Notes under the pieces: generated by a model
Told to the model about the DNA's origin: nothing
Databases searched by the model: none
Seen by the model: only the letters and a program-made list of their open reading frames with translations
Translations under genes and position numbers: made by a program
Shown: in pieces, positions 13,701-26,139 of the stretch
How the letters are laid out: each line of letters opens with the position of its first letter
How positions within the stretch are numbered: the first letter of the stretch is position 1
NCBI RefSeq assembly: GCF_037975245.1
Contig: NC_092569.1
Location: forward strand, 22,412,168 to 22,476,167
Direction of reading: 5' to 3'
Origin: Apostichopus japonicus
Lineage: Eukaryota > Echinodermata > Holothuroidea > Aspidochirotida > Stichopodidae
DNA: 64,000 nucleotides

Positions 13701-16700
13701 TTTTGAGTATTGATCATAGCTCCTACAAAGTAATATGATTCGCGATTTATATATATTCTTGGTTCAACAGATCGTAACCCATTCCAGCCTTAGTTCATTG
13801 CGGTTTCGAACAATATAAGTTCCGATAACTTTTCTCGACTACTTACTTAGAGTAAAAGATTCCGGGATACAGGATACGTTTTGGAAAGACCTTATATCCA
13901 ACTAAGTAGGCTGAGACTGTTTTAAATATTCGAAAATTCAAGACTTGTTGATTTGATCTTTTTTTGTTTATGTCAGACTCTTAATAATTAAGATCACAGC
14001 GACGAGATGTTTGTAATTTAACACTGAAAGTATATTGCTGAACATTGATACTTAATATATTGACGATACGTGTGTACATATCGGCTACCACTGTTTATTC
14101 TTGTTAAATTAGCTAAGCGATATGTTTAGTTATTCGTATACGTTTCATAAGCGAGTATGTCATAGCAACTTTAAAAAGGCACCAGACTATTTCAAGTTGA
14201 TCACAACTAACAGATACACCAATCCCATATTCGTAGATAAATAGCTTGTACGTCATTAATTATTATTTAAATAACCACCCAAATCAAGTGCTAAAAATTG
14301 AACAACCATAAGATAACAAAATATGGAGGAATTTTATTGTCACATCTTGTTGTCAGCCAGCAGAAGATTTTGCAATTTTCATAAAAATATCTTGTTATCT
14401 ATATTTTTCTCTGAAGTTTAATACGCCATTTTCGATTATAAAAAAGTATTTCCTTTTCAAAATAAACTGAATTCCGGAGCAATGTTTGTGTTTTTTATGG
14501 AAAATACAATAATAACAATTCATTTAAAGGGAAAGCCACGTAAAGAATTTTCTTTAAAAAAATGTGGTAATATATTTATTCTGTAATCATTAGCTAAAAA
14601 AATCTATACTTTAATTTGCTATTTCTGGTTCCGTAGTCACTTTTTCAATACAAGTGTTAATATGTTTGTACAACAAAACCTGAAACTATATGTGCATTGT
14701 TCAATCTTCCTCACTTTATTGATTTCGTCTTGTTTAACAAAGCTAGTACGACAATGTTAAATCCTACCCCTCCCTAACAGCTCCCGCCCCTCACAAAAAT
14801 AGTTTAGTTAAGCTTTCGAAGGGATATTAAAAACCTTATCAGAAATTATCAGAGTTTAACTATAGTTAGGTATAATGATATTGTTTCCTCGTTGGTACAA
14901 AACTATATCCGTATGTTAACGAAATCAATGCATTTTCGCTTTAAATGCCTCGTCAATTTCTTTCTCTTTAATGCAAAGTTTCGGATGCAAAGATTGAGAT
15001 TACTCTCTGTTTGGAAAGAACGACAATGCCTATATCAAATATTGCATTGTCAACTAGGAAGGTTTAATATTGGGAATGCAAGTTAGAATTGTAGAAGGAA
15101 GAGCTATTGTTGTAAAAACGTAAACACAACTTAGTAGAATCATTTTGATATGCTAGTCTACACATGTAATTTGCATTTCGATTCATTATCATTCGAGCAG
15201 TCGAAGGATTTATGAGTATTGATTATTTATAGTGGAGTTAGGCTGTTTATCTGAATTATGTTATGTGTTAACCTATGCCATGTTTCTTATAACATTACAT
15301 TACTATTATATGTATTTACTCTTCTTAATAGATTCAAACACTCTATGCTTTGGACAACTTAAGAATAGATAAAAGCGAGTCGAGTGATATGTGTCCATCA
15401 TCCAACCCCCTTTATGTCCTCTAATGTCAATTGGAATATATTTGCTTTTTAATCTTTAATGACTTGAACCAATTTCAATATTTTCAATTTTAATAACAAG
15501 ATTGTTGCATAGACCTGCATAGTAACCGACCTCTTCGCGACCCCCAAATCTATCCCACCGGCGATCACCATGGCTTTGTTAAACGATGTATTCAAGTACG
15601 CCCAGTAAATATTCCCAGTAATACTTCTCAACGTAAATCGGACACATATTTCACATTAACTCGGTGATATAATGAAAACCTGTTTTCAAAAAAGTTTGAA
15701 ATCTTTTTCAGAGCTTGACATCCAGAGGTCACTGATTCGAATCATGTTTTATCCATAAACTTCTTTGCTCTATTTCATTGTTTAAAAACAACAAAGTCAC
15801 TTTCCTGTTATTCATTTACATATATGAATTTTTCTTCGGTTAGAGTGCCCAACAGACAAGTGATGGATCTACTAATGGAAAGATATTAGGTGAGTGATGC
15901 TAACCCCTCTTGTTTCCAAACATGTAATTTAAATAAAAACTAAACCCTTGTAACATTAGATTTATCATGTAAACTTTAACGGGAGTATATACACAGGAAT
16001 TGGGGCGTGGTTTGCGGGGCTTTGTCTGAAGTATTAGTAGACGAGAATGGAAAGTGATTTGGGGTGTTTTCGGGCATTCAAATTACAAATAGTCGCCAGA
16101 ACTCATGTCAGATATGTCTGTTGAAGTGTAAAGTACATAGTGAACTGCACTTTATATGTTAAAGTCAGACCTTTTTTGCTATACTACTTGTGTAAGGTCT
16201 TTCGAATAGTAGAAATAAGAACGTGTTGTATGTTATATACGTAAACCATTGAAATATGCAAAGTTAACAATTAATGCAGTCAAGTTTTTTTTCCATCACA
16301 TCATAGGTCAATCATCATTTTTCTTCTATCAACAATCGACTTATCCGAGAGATTGCAGAGAAGTACAGGGGCAATGTTCATCCCATAACTCTTCCGGTGT
16401 CTTCATGATCAAACCAGATGGTTATCCGGATCCATTTGAGGTTTACTGTGATAACACCGACAGTTCCGGTGGATGGACGGTATGCCTTTGGTTTCTTGCT
16501 CTTATATCAACAATTTTCAGACAAAAAAAAAATGTTCACAGCAGTTGGGAGAGTAGTTACGTTGTTAGTTATTTCGGTGAACATGTTATATATTTGCAAG
16601 TTACAAGATGGTGGTAAGAAAAAAATACGTTCTTTTTTTATTGAGTAAAGATCAAGACGGCTGTGCTTGATGCCAAAATTTAAAGCACCGAATGAAAGAT

Positions 16701-19700
16701 CAGCAAACCATTTCGGTAACGACTCTGTCCATAGGTAATACAAAGGCGCATCGACGGATCCATCGATTTCAGGCGCGACTGGGACAGCTACAAGTCTGGC
16801 TTCGGGTTTCTCTCTCATGAATTCTGGCTCGGCAACGAGAAGTTGTCTTTGTTGACCAACCAGAAGAAATATCAACTGGTGATTGAGATAACCACATCAG
16901 AGGGTTACTTTATTCGGGTATCTTACGATCATTTCCGTATAAGTGACGCCTTTAGTCACTTCAAGCTGGTCAAACTCGGAAATTATTCTGGAGAGAATAC
17001 TGGTGAGTTATCACTAATAAATTAGATAACAACGCAATATCATACCCACATGTCATGAAAAGCTTATATGTATGTGGAGATTATTGTTTCGTGACGTCTT
17101 CAAACATTTCATAAGATGACAGATATGCAGGGTCATCAGGGGAATATCACTGACAAACCTCTCTGGCCCATTTGGTACATCCATCTATGGTCAACCATCT
17201 TTTAAATACAAAAATACATCTGAACTTTATTTATCAAACACTTAATTCTTTTCATTAGGTAACATACATTCCTAGTAACATTAATGTAATAATAGTTCCG
17301 ATTAATTTTATCTTACAGATGCTATAACATTCTGTCCCAGCAATATGGACATTGATAACTGCAGTACCGCGTGTCAACGAACTTGTGAAGCTCCAGGAAT
17401 CTGTCAGGATGAGGTCTGTACTGATGGTGAAGTCTGTTTTTGTCCCGATGGATTCTTCATGAAGGGATCTGACTGTGTACCTCCTAAACAATGTGGATGT
17501 TACGTATCGGAAGGAAAGACGATCGTACCAGTAAGTACCGGAGTTATCCATTACAGAAAGCAAAACGATTCTTTACTTTAATGTAGAAAACGTACGTTAC
17601 TACTTTGTTATATATAACTTTAATCTCAGTTTAAATAATTGCTACAAACTGGAGTAAGAGATGACTGCATATTGTGATATCAACAACCATTTTTCTGACA
17701 GGAAGGTGACTTTTTCGTGAATGCTGGATGTACCAGAAAGGGTGTTTGTACTAACGGTGAGATCATCTGGGATGAAGGTTACGCATGCAGCCCTAACGCG
17801 AACTGTGAAGAAATAAATAACATAAGACAATGTTATTGTGATGATGGCTACGGAGGAGACGGTGAAACTTGCACTTCAGTGACTCCAAAAGATTGTCAGG
17901 AAATTTATGATGATGATAACACCAGAAACAACGGTATATACAGAATCAAACCGACTGGATGGACAGGGTCAGCATTTGAGGTATACTGTAACATGACTGA
18001 CGGAGGAGGATGGACCGTAAGTGTTATAGCCTACGATAGACATGGAGATTACATTATAAACTATATAGTTCATTGGTAGAACTTGGAATGGAATGGATTT
18101 ATCTGATGTAAGACTTAATCGTTAACAGAATTTTCACCGATCTATGTCTTATGTCGGATAATTTTAATATTATTTTAACATGAATTGTACCGCAATCTAT
18201 TGCCATTCATGCATTTTTCGAATCCCATCGTGTTTAATCTTCACCTTCTGAGGAATTCTGATTTTTTTTTTCACATATAGCCTACTCATTGTATAGCCTA
18301 GATTGAAAGTTTTGCGGGTCACATTACCATAAAGGTATTCTAATTAAAGAATACGAGATTTCAGAATTTCACATCCGAGAGGCCACCAATATTATGCAAC
18401 TTTGTGTTACAAACTATAATTACGATGTTTCCTTTTGAAATCTAATAGGTGTTCCAACGACGGGTCGATGGGAGTGAGGACTTCTTCCTTGGATGGAACA
18501 GCTATAAGCTAGGCTTTGGAGATTTAAATATTAATTTTTGGCTCGGAAATGATAAACTTTATTACTTGACTAACCAAAAGAGATATGAAATCAGAATTGA
18601 CTTAGTGAATAGATACGGGGCTCCATACTACGCCAAGTTTGACTTTTTTGGGATAAACGACGAAAGCGACAACTATCGGTTAACCGAGGTTGGAACGTAC
18701 AGTGGAACTGCAGGTATGTATAATAAACCATGTGTCACTCGTTCATAGGGACATTGCTGTTATTTATGCTAAACATAATTGTTTGAACGTCCACCTATAG
18801 CAGTCAACCACTCCAAAGACAATTACAAATTCCTAAACATGTTTATATTCAGATTATAGAAAAAGTTTTTGAATGAAGATTTTCTATAATAGATTGATGT
18901 CAAACTCGATTAGGCGGCATTATTTTTTTTTAAATATGTAATTTTAGTTTAAAACTACAATTGTCTTACATTTTCATCCTCAAATCTTTGTAAATCTTTG
19001 ATTTACATGACCTCGTCGTTGCTTATCAGATACTGCTTTAGAAGTATGCAATGGTTTCCATCACTGCGTAATCTCCACCATCAGAACAATTATTAACAAC
19101 TTAGTTAATTGAAATATATGGAAAGTAAACATTATAGGACTAGCTTAACCAACCACCTTTCTCCATATGTGCAACAACAGCCCAACGAAATACTTTATCC
19201 CTATGTAATGCTTATGATATCAATTAATCTCTGAGTTTAATATATCGATATATCGATTCATTAACATTAACATCCTCGTGGGACTCCACGTTCTGATAAG
19301 TTTACGTGTTGAAGATGTAAATTAGAGCGAGTACGTTTCTTGACAGTCTGCATACGCCCCAGAAATTCCTAAAAATCTCTGAGACGACGCAAATGAGAAC
19401 AATAACAGAACATAAATTCTTGAACGCTTTTTCATACTACGGTACCCCCTTATCCAAACGCTTCACAAAAAGAACAGCCTGGTTGACGCCGAAGTTATTG
19501 TTTTAACGATGAATTCAATTATCATCAAATACATGTTCACTGCAAATTTATTTGACACGTATATCAATATAACAATAAACATTTCACATATCATGGATAC
19601 ATAACCCTTGAAGCGAAAACATTTTATTCATAGCCTCGATTCCTAGGTGTTAGGGCAAAGACAAAAATACACCAGATATACAGAGTTACGTCTTACTAGC

Positions 19701-20438
19701 TTACTGATACATTCTACGTAATTTAATGATTACATTGAAAAACTTAAGTGAGGTCCACATATTTATTAGTAATCATTAATTGCTAATACAATGCTATGTC
19801 AGCTCTTAATGAACAAAATTTCAATAAGCAGAGGAATAATTTGTCCTAAGTTAGTGCAAGTGATAATTGGCACGGACGTTACAACTTTAAGTTTAGAATA
19901 ATTTGTACTCCTATGTCTGTGCTTACTTAACATTGATTCACAAAACAAATCACAGAACGCCCTTTGTACCTGACGCATTTCATGAAACATTTCAATACAA
20001 AAAGTAGAATTATATAATATAATGGCAGTCAAGGAAAGGATATGATTTCAGCATGTAATTTAAAGCCTTACTAAACTGAAAACAACACCTCATTATGGAT
20101 CAAGACGAAACAAGATCCTTGCACGGTAACGTTGTTTGCAAATGTTGAATGCATTATGTCAATATATATTTATCTTTTCTTCAACAGATACCGGAGGACG
20201 AAGTACACCTGATGGCTATGCACTTAGTTATCACCTGAATCAACAGTTCTCAACAAAGGACCGAGACAACGACGCTTATAGTAATAATTGTGCAAGTTAT
20301 TATAGTGGTGCATGGTGGTACTATGCTTGTTATTATTCTAACCTGAACGGTGTCTACGGGAGTTATATTTATTGGTATTACCTTCCCGGAAATTATTATA
20401 ATCTCAAATTTACAGAGATGAAGATCCGCCCTATCTAG
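10717..20438 (+). CDS. Gene B: secreted FReD(incomplete)-TIL-EGF-FReD protein, eight coding exons
   Basis: Spliced exons are 10717-10794, 15844-15889, 16307-16479, 16735-17002, 17319-17530, 17702-18016, 18449-18713 and 20188-20438. They total 1608 nt (535 codons plus stop) with every phase matching. Order: hydrophobic signal peptide; 15-residue Ser/Gly/Thr linker; FReD start (DCREVQGQC, FEVYC, GGWT) and middle (VIQRRIDGS, FWLGNEKL); TIL domain with CxCPDGF and QCGC; cysteine-rich segment plus EGF-like domain ending CYCDDGYGGDGETC; then a complete FReD with KDRDND, NCA, WWY, SNLNG and MKIRPI. The first FReD has no C-terminal exon, so it lacks the Ca and ligand subdomain known for this family. 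Likely an extracellular recognition protein; the ligand is unknown. Start chosen because it opens a signal peptide next to a canonical GTAAGT donor. Confidence 0.88.
10795..15843 (+). other. Gene B intron 1 (5.0 kb)
   Basis: A long first intron is shared by genes B, C and D. It holds a tandem duplication at 10981-11690. ORFs of up to 125 codons in it are AT-rich and without domains. No RNA gene was seen. Confidence 0.6.
10981..11690. repeat. Tandem duplication of about 350 bp in gene B intron 1
   Basis: Copy 1 is about 10981-11328 and copy 2 about 11329-11690. Shared blocks, in order, include GATATTGGAAATGGAGA, CTCAAATTCA, GCTTCAAAAGT, ACAAATAATTCAA, ATAAACGCAAAG and TTTTGACTATATTTTA. Confidence 0.75.
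15844..15889 (+). CDS. Gene B exon 2: Ser/Thr/Gly-rich linker
   Basis: The exon is 46 nt, acceptor TTCGGTTAG, donor GTGAGT at 15890, phase 0 in and 1 out. It encodes SAQQTSDGSTNGKIL. Genes C and D have linker exons of 49 and 31 nt in the same phase. Confidence 0.7.
16307..16479 (+). CDS. Gene B exon 3: N-terminal segment of the first FReD
   Basis: This exon is 173 nt, exactly as in genes C and D. The acceptor is CATAG and the donor GTATGC. It encodes YPRDCREVQGQCSSHNSSGV, then MIKPDGYPDPFEVYC and GGWT. Confidence 0.88.
16735..17002 (+). CDS. Gene B exon 4: middle segment of the first FReD
   Basis: The exon is 268 nt, phase 0 in and 1 out, donor GTGAGT at 17003. It encodes VIQRRIDGSIDFRRDW, SYKSGFGFL, FWLGNEKLSLLTNQKKY and GNYSGENT. 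It is followed directly by the TIL exon instead of a C-terminal FReD exon. Confidence 0.87.
17319..17530 (+). CDS. Gene B exon 5: TIL domain
   Basis: The exon is 212 nt, acceptor TTACAG, donor GTAAGT at 17531. The cysteine pattern (CPSN, STACQRTC, GICQDEVC, VCFCPDGF, SDCVPPKQCGC) is that of the TIL domains of serine-protease inhibitors, zonadhesin and von Willebrand factor-like proteins. Protease inhibition is possible but not shown. Confidence 0.87.
17702..18016 (+). CDS. Gene B exon 6: cysteine-rich segment, EGF-like domain and start of the second FReD
   Basis: The exon is 315 nt, phase 0 at both ends. It encodes EGDFFVNAGCTRKGVC (the segment that often follows TIL domains), ACSPNANCEEI then CYCDDGYGGDGETC (EGF-like), and [10 protein letters not shown] to GGGWT of the second FReD. 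EGF and FReD start share one exon with no intron between them. Confidence 0.87.
18449..18713 (+). CDS. Gene B exon 7: middle segment of the second FReD
   Basis: The exon is 265 nt, acceptor TCTAATAG, donor GTATGT at 18714. It encodes [28 protein letters not shown] and GTYSGTAG. Confidence 0.88.
18714..20187 (+). other. Gene B last intron
   Basis: The intron is 1.47 kb and ends TTTCTTCAACAG. It is AT-rich, with no exon or RNA gene recognised. Confidence 0.6.
20188..20438 (+). CDS. Gene B exon 8: FReD C-terminal segment
   Basis: The exon is 251 nt, entered in phase 1, ending at TAG 20436-20438. It contains [32 protein letters not shown] and TEMKIRPI, the calcium-site and ligand-site region of FReDs. 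Confidence 0.88.
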
Positions 20439-20537
20439 ATATTGGAGATTACGACGGAAGTACACTGTTACATCGCTGATTAAAGATAAAATACCTGAGA
20501 GATTAATTTTAAGAACAATTGAATGTTTTTATTTGAA

Positions 20538-20543
20538 AATAAA
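20538..20543 (+). terminator. Poly(A) signal of gene B
   Basis: AATAAA lies 100 nt after the stop, within a block also found 107 nt after the gene A stop. Confidence 0.6.
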
Positions 20544-23155
20544 AATAACTACTTGTCCAATTTGTAATGGCCCTACTCGCATTCTTTCCAAGTTACCTAA
20601 TTTATATAATATATTTTCCTGTTAAACGTAGGATTGAGTATAATGAAATAAAAAGGAGTTTGATACGATTTGTGCAATATTGCAATTGAAAAAGATTAAA
20701 TGGTGCCCCCCCCCCTTCCCACCCCACTTCACATACCTTTTTATAATAAAAACACAGGGACGTCCACAAAAGATAAGGAAATATATTATATAGATAGGAT
20801 AAACTAATTGTTTTTAATTTTAGGATACAAAATGGAATTCATGGAGCGCGCCACCCACCGTCGAATAGGTCTTTTTTTTTTTAAATTATAAAACAGTTTA
20901 AAACAAAATGAGACAACCACCCTGATATTGAACAAGATTTTCTTAATGGAAACAGAACACCCCTTCGTAGTAATGCTCCCCTTCAGGCTCGGCCCCGGTA
21001 TGTTGTTGGTATGTTATGACAACCCCTCCCTCACCCCTTCCAAACTCAGAAAAAAACATTCAGAATGAGTGGTAGTGACTAGACCTAATCAAAGGCATAA
21101 CTCGGAATGCACCACTTGACGTCTATTAGGTTTCTTATTGTCTTCCTTCGGGAGAACCCCCACGCCACCTACGTGTTGGTCGGTCAGGCAGATGGGGAAT
21201 AATCCATATGGTGTTATGAAATTTGCGCCAGAAGACAGCTTCTGGGAATCTACATGAAACGTATAACTCTAGAAATGACGGTTTACGAACGCCGTTTTAT
21301 GTATCTATTTCCCATTATTTCTGTATACGTGTTTTCTCTCATCAGTGGCGGCGCCAAGGGAGGAGAAACTCCCTTCAAATCAACATAGTACCCCAGTCCC
21401 CCCCCTCCCCCACTCCTACCTCCCGCTCGGTCGCTGACGTAAAAGAAACCGAAACATTCTCTTTGACGTCAAAAAAGGAATTTGTTTGGGTAGTTGTAGT
21501 CTAACAAAACGCTGTGACTTCCTGGGCTTCGCTCCCTGAATACCTACAGGCTCAAATAAATTGGAACCTCTAAAAGGTTTTTCAGTGCTTACGTTAAACA
21601 GCTACAAGAGAGATGTCTAAGAACACTGCAACTTCCGAGCTTAGAATATCTCCCACAGAAATTAAAATTCATTTTTCTTATATGTGCGTTTGTTCATTAA
21701 GTCGCTAAGAGAGAACAAGAGATATCTCCAACTCCAACTGTTTCCGGTTTCTTCGAACTTTATAAACGTGCACTTCCAAAATGTTTTCCTCTCCCTAAAT
21801 TGTTTGCTCGTCCCTCAATCACCCCTTCCAAATTAAACCGCCTCCCACATCAACCCCCAAATAGGCCGACATCGTCTCTAACGTTGAAGAAAACAATTCA
21901 AAGTGTCCTTTCAAATATTTGACAAATTCCTTCTAACGTGCCATTTCAATAAATATTAAGGGTATCTATCAACTGCCTTTAAAATTGCCATGCTCCTCTC
22001 GATCCTTTACTTGATTCCCGATACAAAATAGTTTCATCACTGATTTCTAAGTTACTGTATAATGTATTGTGTAGGTGAATGTCTTAATCCGACTGCAACC
22101 GACCAAAACTCGTCTCGCGTGACAGCCTAAGTGTGACAAATGCACACACACAACACCGAGACTGAAACAAGTGACCTTAACGAATAAAAGGCACGTGTTA
22201 ATAATAATAAAGAGAATTCTCAGCAATGATGAGAGTGACAACTACCGCCTGTCTGGACCTGGGACTGACATCGGTTCATAATAGCATTGAAAGGAAATAC
22301 ATGGGTAGTGAAAACTGCATTATTATAATTCGCAGGAAAATATACCAAGAGGTGACTTCCTAAACACCGACAAACAAGAATTAAAAAAAAAATCCGAACA
22401 TACAACTTGTTATATTAATAAATTTCAAACACATTAGTAAAGATAACACGTTTGTGACTCTCCCGACCATTTGTCTCGCGGATAAATTGGTAGTAAAAAT
22501 CATCCAAACCCCCAATAACTGCTCAACAGTAGGGATTTGCGCTATTGCATGTATATTCCCATTGCACAGTAACGCCATATTATATTTAACTTTAATCGTA
22601 TCAATCGGTTAATTGAATTTATATTTATAAAATTCTATAAAGTTAAGAGAAAAAAAAAACCTTCACGGTATGCATTTGATGCGTTCAACAGTTTAACAAT
22701 TGGCATTATGTTACCGTTTAAAAAGCTGATAATTTCTTACTAATGTCGTGTGTTGACAAATATAACAAAAACATAGCTATATGCTACATGCTTCTGAAAC
22801 TGTATTAAAAAACGAGGCAAGTAAAAGTACGGTAAATATAATGGGGATGTTTGTAAGTTCAATTCTTAGTAGTAATTATTATGTTATGGATACTGATACC
22901 AGTTCAGGAATGCAAATATCACCAAACTGAAGATCAATACCAGAAATGGTGAATAAGAATAAGTAAAATATAGAAATTCTGCAAACCCAAAACATTATTC
23001 AGCTTTATTATTGTGAGAAAGTAAGCCATACTCCTGCCCCTCTCTCTCCCTTTGAATTCCTTCGTCAGCTGGTATACACACAACCGTAAGTACGTTGCAT
23101 CGATTAACTTGTATGTATCCTTATATCACGTGATATGTGTCATTCCATTCCACAG

Positions 23156-23400
23156 AAAAGGAAGCAACGGGAATAGTTATTTCTTGCGTTATTACATAAA
23201 TCACGAGTTCAATACCAAACAAAGGGACAGCGATGTTTATAGTAATAATTTTTTTTTTTTTTTTTCAAGGTGGTACGATAACTGTTACTATTGTAACCAC
23301 TACCACGTCAGTTTAGGAAGTGATTCTAGCATCTATTGTTAATATATCCCAGGATCGAATTATAAATCAAATATACTGAAATGAAGAATCGTCAAGTTAA
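23156..23400 (+). pseudogene. Relic of a FReD C-terminal exon
   Basis: After an acceptor-like CATTCCACAG the reading frame gives FNTKQRDSDVYSNN, then phenylalanines from a run of 17 T (23249-23265) where functional copies read [10 protein letters not shown], then RWYDNCYYCN and a stop near 23340. A decayed match to the final MKIRP region lies at 23380-23400. No other FReD exons are nearby. It lies in a block absent from the gene A copy. Confidence 0.7.
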
Positions 23401-25011
23401 ACCTGAGTAAGGGACAGCATTACCGAAAAGGTTGTAGAAGTAGTCACAAAGTATGAAATTTCCTATCATTACATTTCATTTTATGTATTTATGAAGATCT
23501 GTGTGTTTTTTTGGATACTAATGAATCTTATTGGATATTATATCTTCCACTTATTATATGATTAATTAACGTGTTAACTTCAAAAGCATATTAAACACCA
23601 AGATGACATTCCAGTATGTATCTTTTCTTCTTTCTTCAAGCGATAATTTTCTTACTTCTTAAAGCATTAAAGTATAAAACTCAAATATTAAACGTGATAA
23701 ACAATAACAAGGGTTGGTTATTTATTTGTGGTCACCTGCATAACGCTTTAATCTAAAGGGCAGAACCGCATCAAAGCAAAAATTGTATAAGTAAGCAGTC
23801 AATGTAAGCGATACTAATATACTATTAACTCCTACTGAAGACAAATCTATTGGTACTTACAACTGACCAGTTTTGAAGTGGCTGAAGCGCTTCAGTAGCA
23901 AACGCTGTTAAAACTCACGAGTAAAATCACATGAAAACATCTATGCAAGCAGTTAACGTAAGTTAGAGAAGCATGTTGCTGCCACAACATATTTGAAATG
24001 ATGAAAACACATTTCAAATTTAGGTAAAACACTTTTTTTGAAATTACATAAAGATGTTTTGTTTTCGTGGCGGCATTACGCCACTGTATTAAACGCTATT
24101 AATATTAAAAAAAATAAATACATAAACAAATACTTAGGGCACAACCTTATATTGAATAATATTGATAAACACGATATATAACATAATTTCGTCCTCATAT
24201 GTGCGCGGTTTTAAAATAGTCTGCAGTGGTTTACTATGAAACACGAATTCAAAAACCGTATCATACTACCTTAACAAGATATCGATAGCACATTTTGCTG
24301 TATTATGATATTTAATTTAAAAAGTTTTTTTTTCTCTGCTACATATAATGTTTGAATATAATGTAGTCGTGTCTTTTCTTTAAGTTTCATACGTTTTAAA
24401 TAATAAAGAAGAATGCAGTGTATCATATCATATGAGGAATCATAGGACAATGACATATCTCAGGTATTTATTGTTCACTAATTGTGTGTATCACAGCTCC
24501 GAAGAAATCACAGGTACGTTTGAAAAAAAAAGAGTCGTATAGGAAGAATTTCGGTTTATTGGTTAAACACGATTGTCACATCTGACTTACGTTCTGAACT
24601 GACAGTTTTCCTTACCTGTTTGTCTAAACTCATGTACCACAGAACACGGTACACACATAACACAGTGCTGTTAGGATTACAGTAAGAACTTAGGAAATGT
24701 GTAATATAAACATATCCAGTTGTTGGCATTTGCTGGGAAAACACATGTCTTTAGTTCTTACTGTAAATCTACTAGCACACGTTACCAACTTATAAGCACA
24801 ACCCAGTACTTACTGTGGTACAAAACTTTACGATTTACGGTAGTGACTGTAGTCTCTGTGTGAATCAGCTGACCACAGCCTCCAATTCCTGAAGTTTAAT
24901 TCTGAAAAGGTAAAAGCGATATTAAATACAAGGCCGTGAACTTCTTGCTTGTCTTATACAGCAAAGAAGCTGAATTAATTTCGGCGATGAAATATAAATC
25001 ATTTTCTTGTC

Positions 25012-25406
25012 GAAATTGAGACAACCTTAGTCGACATATTCTCACTGTAATTAGCTCTTAATTAACATATATCACTTGACATCACCGCTGTGTATGTTTT
25101 AAATTACCATAATTGAAAGTAAGCAGTCAATGTAAGCGATACTAATATACTATTAACTCCTACTGAAGACAAATCTATTGGTACAACTGACCAGTTTTGA
25201 AGTGGCTGAAGCGCTTCAGTAGCAAACGCTGTTAAAACTCACGAGTAAAATCACATGAAAACATCTATGCAAGCAGTTAATGCAGACATTAATAATGCAG
25301 AAATTGAGACCACCTTAGTCGACATATTCTCACTGTAATAAGCTCTTAATTAACATATATCACTTGACATCACCGCTGTGTATGTTTTAAATTACCATAA
25401 TTGAAA
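25012..25406. repeat. 107-bp direct repeats flanking a copied segment
   Basis: Positions 25012-25118 and 25300-25406 are almost identical. Between them, about 25119-25280 is a near-exact copy of 23790-23955 lacking only a few bases. The near identity suggests a recent event, or two haplotypes joined in assembly. Confidence 0.8.
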
Positions 25407-26126
25407 ATATGACAGACCATTTTCTCTGATAAGTCTTGTTTTTTTCTTGCTACGAGATCCGATGTCACATAATGTGGGAAGCAATCATTTTTAATTTTGC
25501 TGTAAAGTCAGCCAATCCGTTAATGCAGTTATGTTTTGTAACGAGTAAAGACAGGTGCGTCAATGCTTATTAAAACGTGAGGGCAGTACATAAAAGACTG
25601 AACACGGAAAAAACTGAAACTGAAACAATTGGGTATCTTGGCACATTCACTTTATCGAAAATATAAAATAAAGATACTTCTTGTCCCAAAACAGGGTAGA
25701 GTCTCTAGGGGTAGTTGAGTAGGTTTTTATCGTCTAGATGTTACATATTGCTGCTTTTGATGTGGGTATAAACAAGGGCCTTTTACGAAATTGTTAGTCG
25801 GTGGTCCACCGCCCAAACTGGACCATTATGACACTATCGAAACGTAGCGTCAGCATCGGTTGGAGCGTAGCTCAGAAAGATTTTTTTTTGCGAAAAATGC
25901 CGTCCCCAGATGGCCGGAAATGGTACATTGCGAGCCTTGTAAGTTGCATATGAACATTCTAAAATGTGAGATCTCATGTTCTAGAAATTTACCCTTCACA
26001 AAAATTAAGTGAGAAGAATTCTATGCTGGAGAAAATCACTTCGTAAGTGAGGAATAGGTATTTACGTTACATAAGTTCTAATATTTGTTTAACATACCAA
26101 AGAGGGACGTACTAGATGGTGGTTCG

Positions 26127-26139
26127 AGGGGGGGGGGGG
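26127..26139. repeat. Poly(G) run
   Basis: About 13 consecutive G in the region between genes B and C. Confidence 0.8.

Noticed and set aside
16507-16875. Minus-strand ORF of 122 codons over gene B exon 4
   Set aside because: It is antisense to a well-supported FReD exon.
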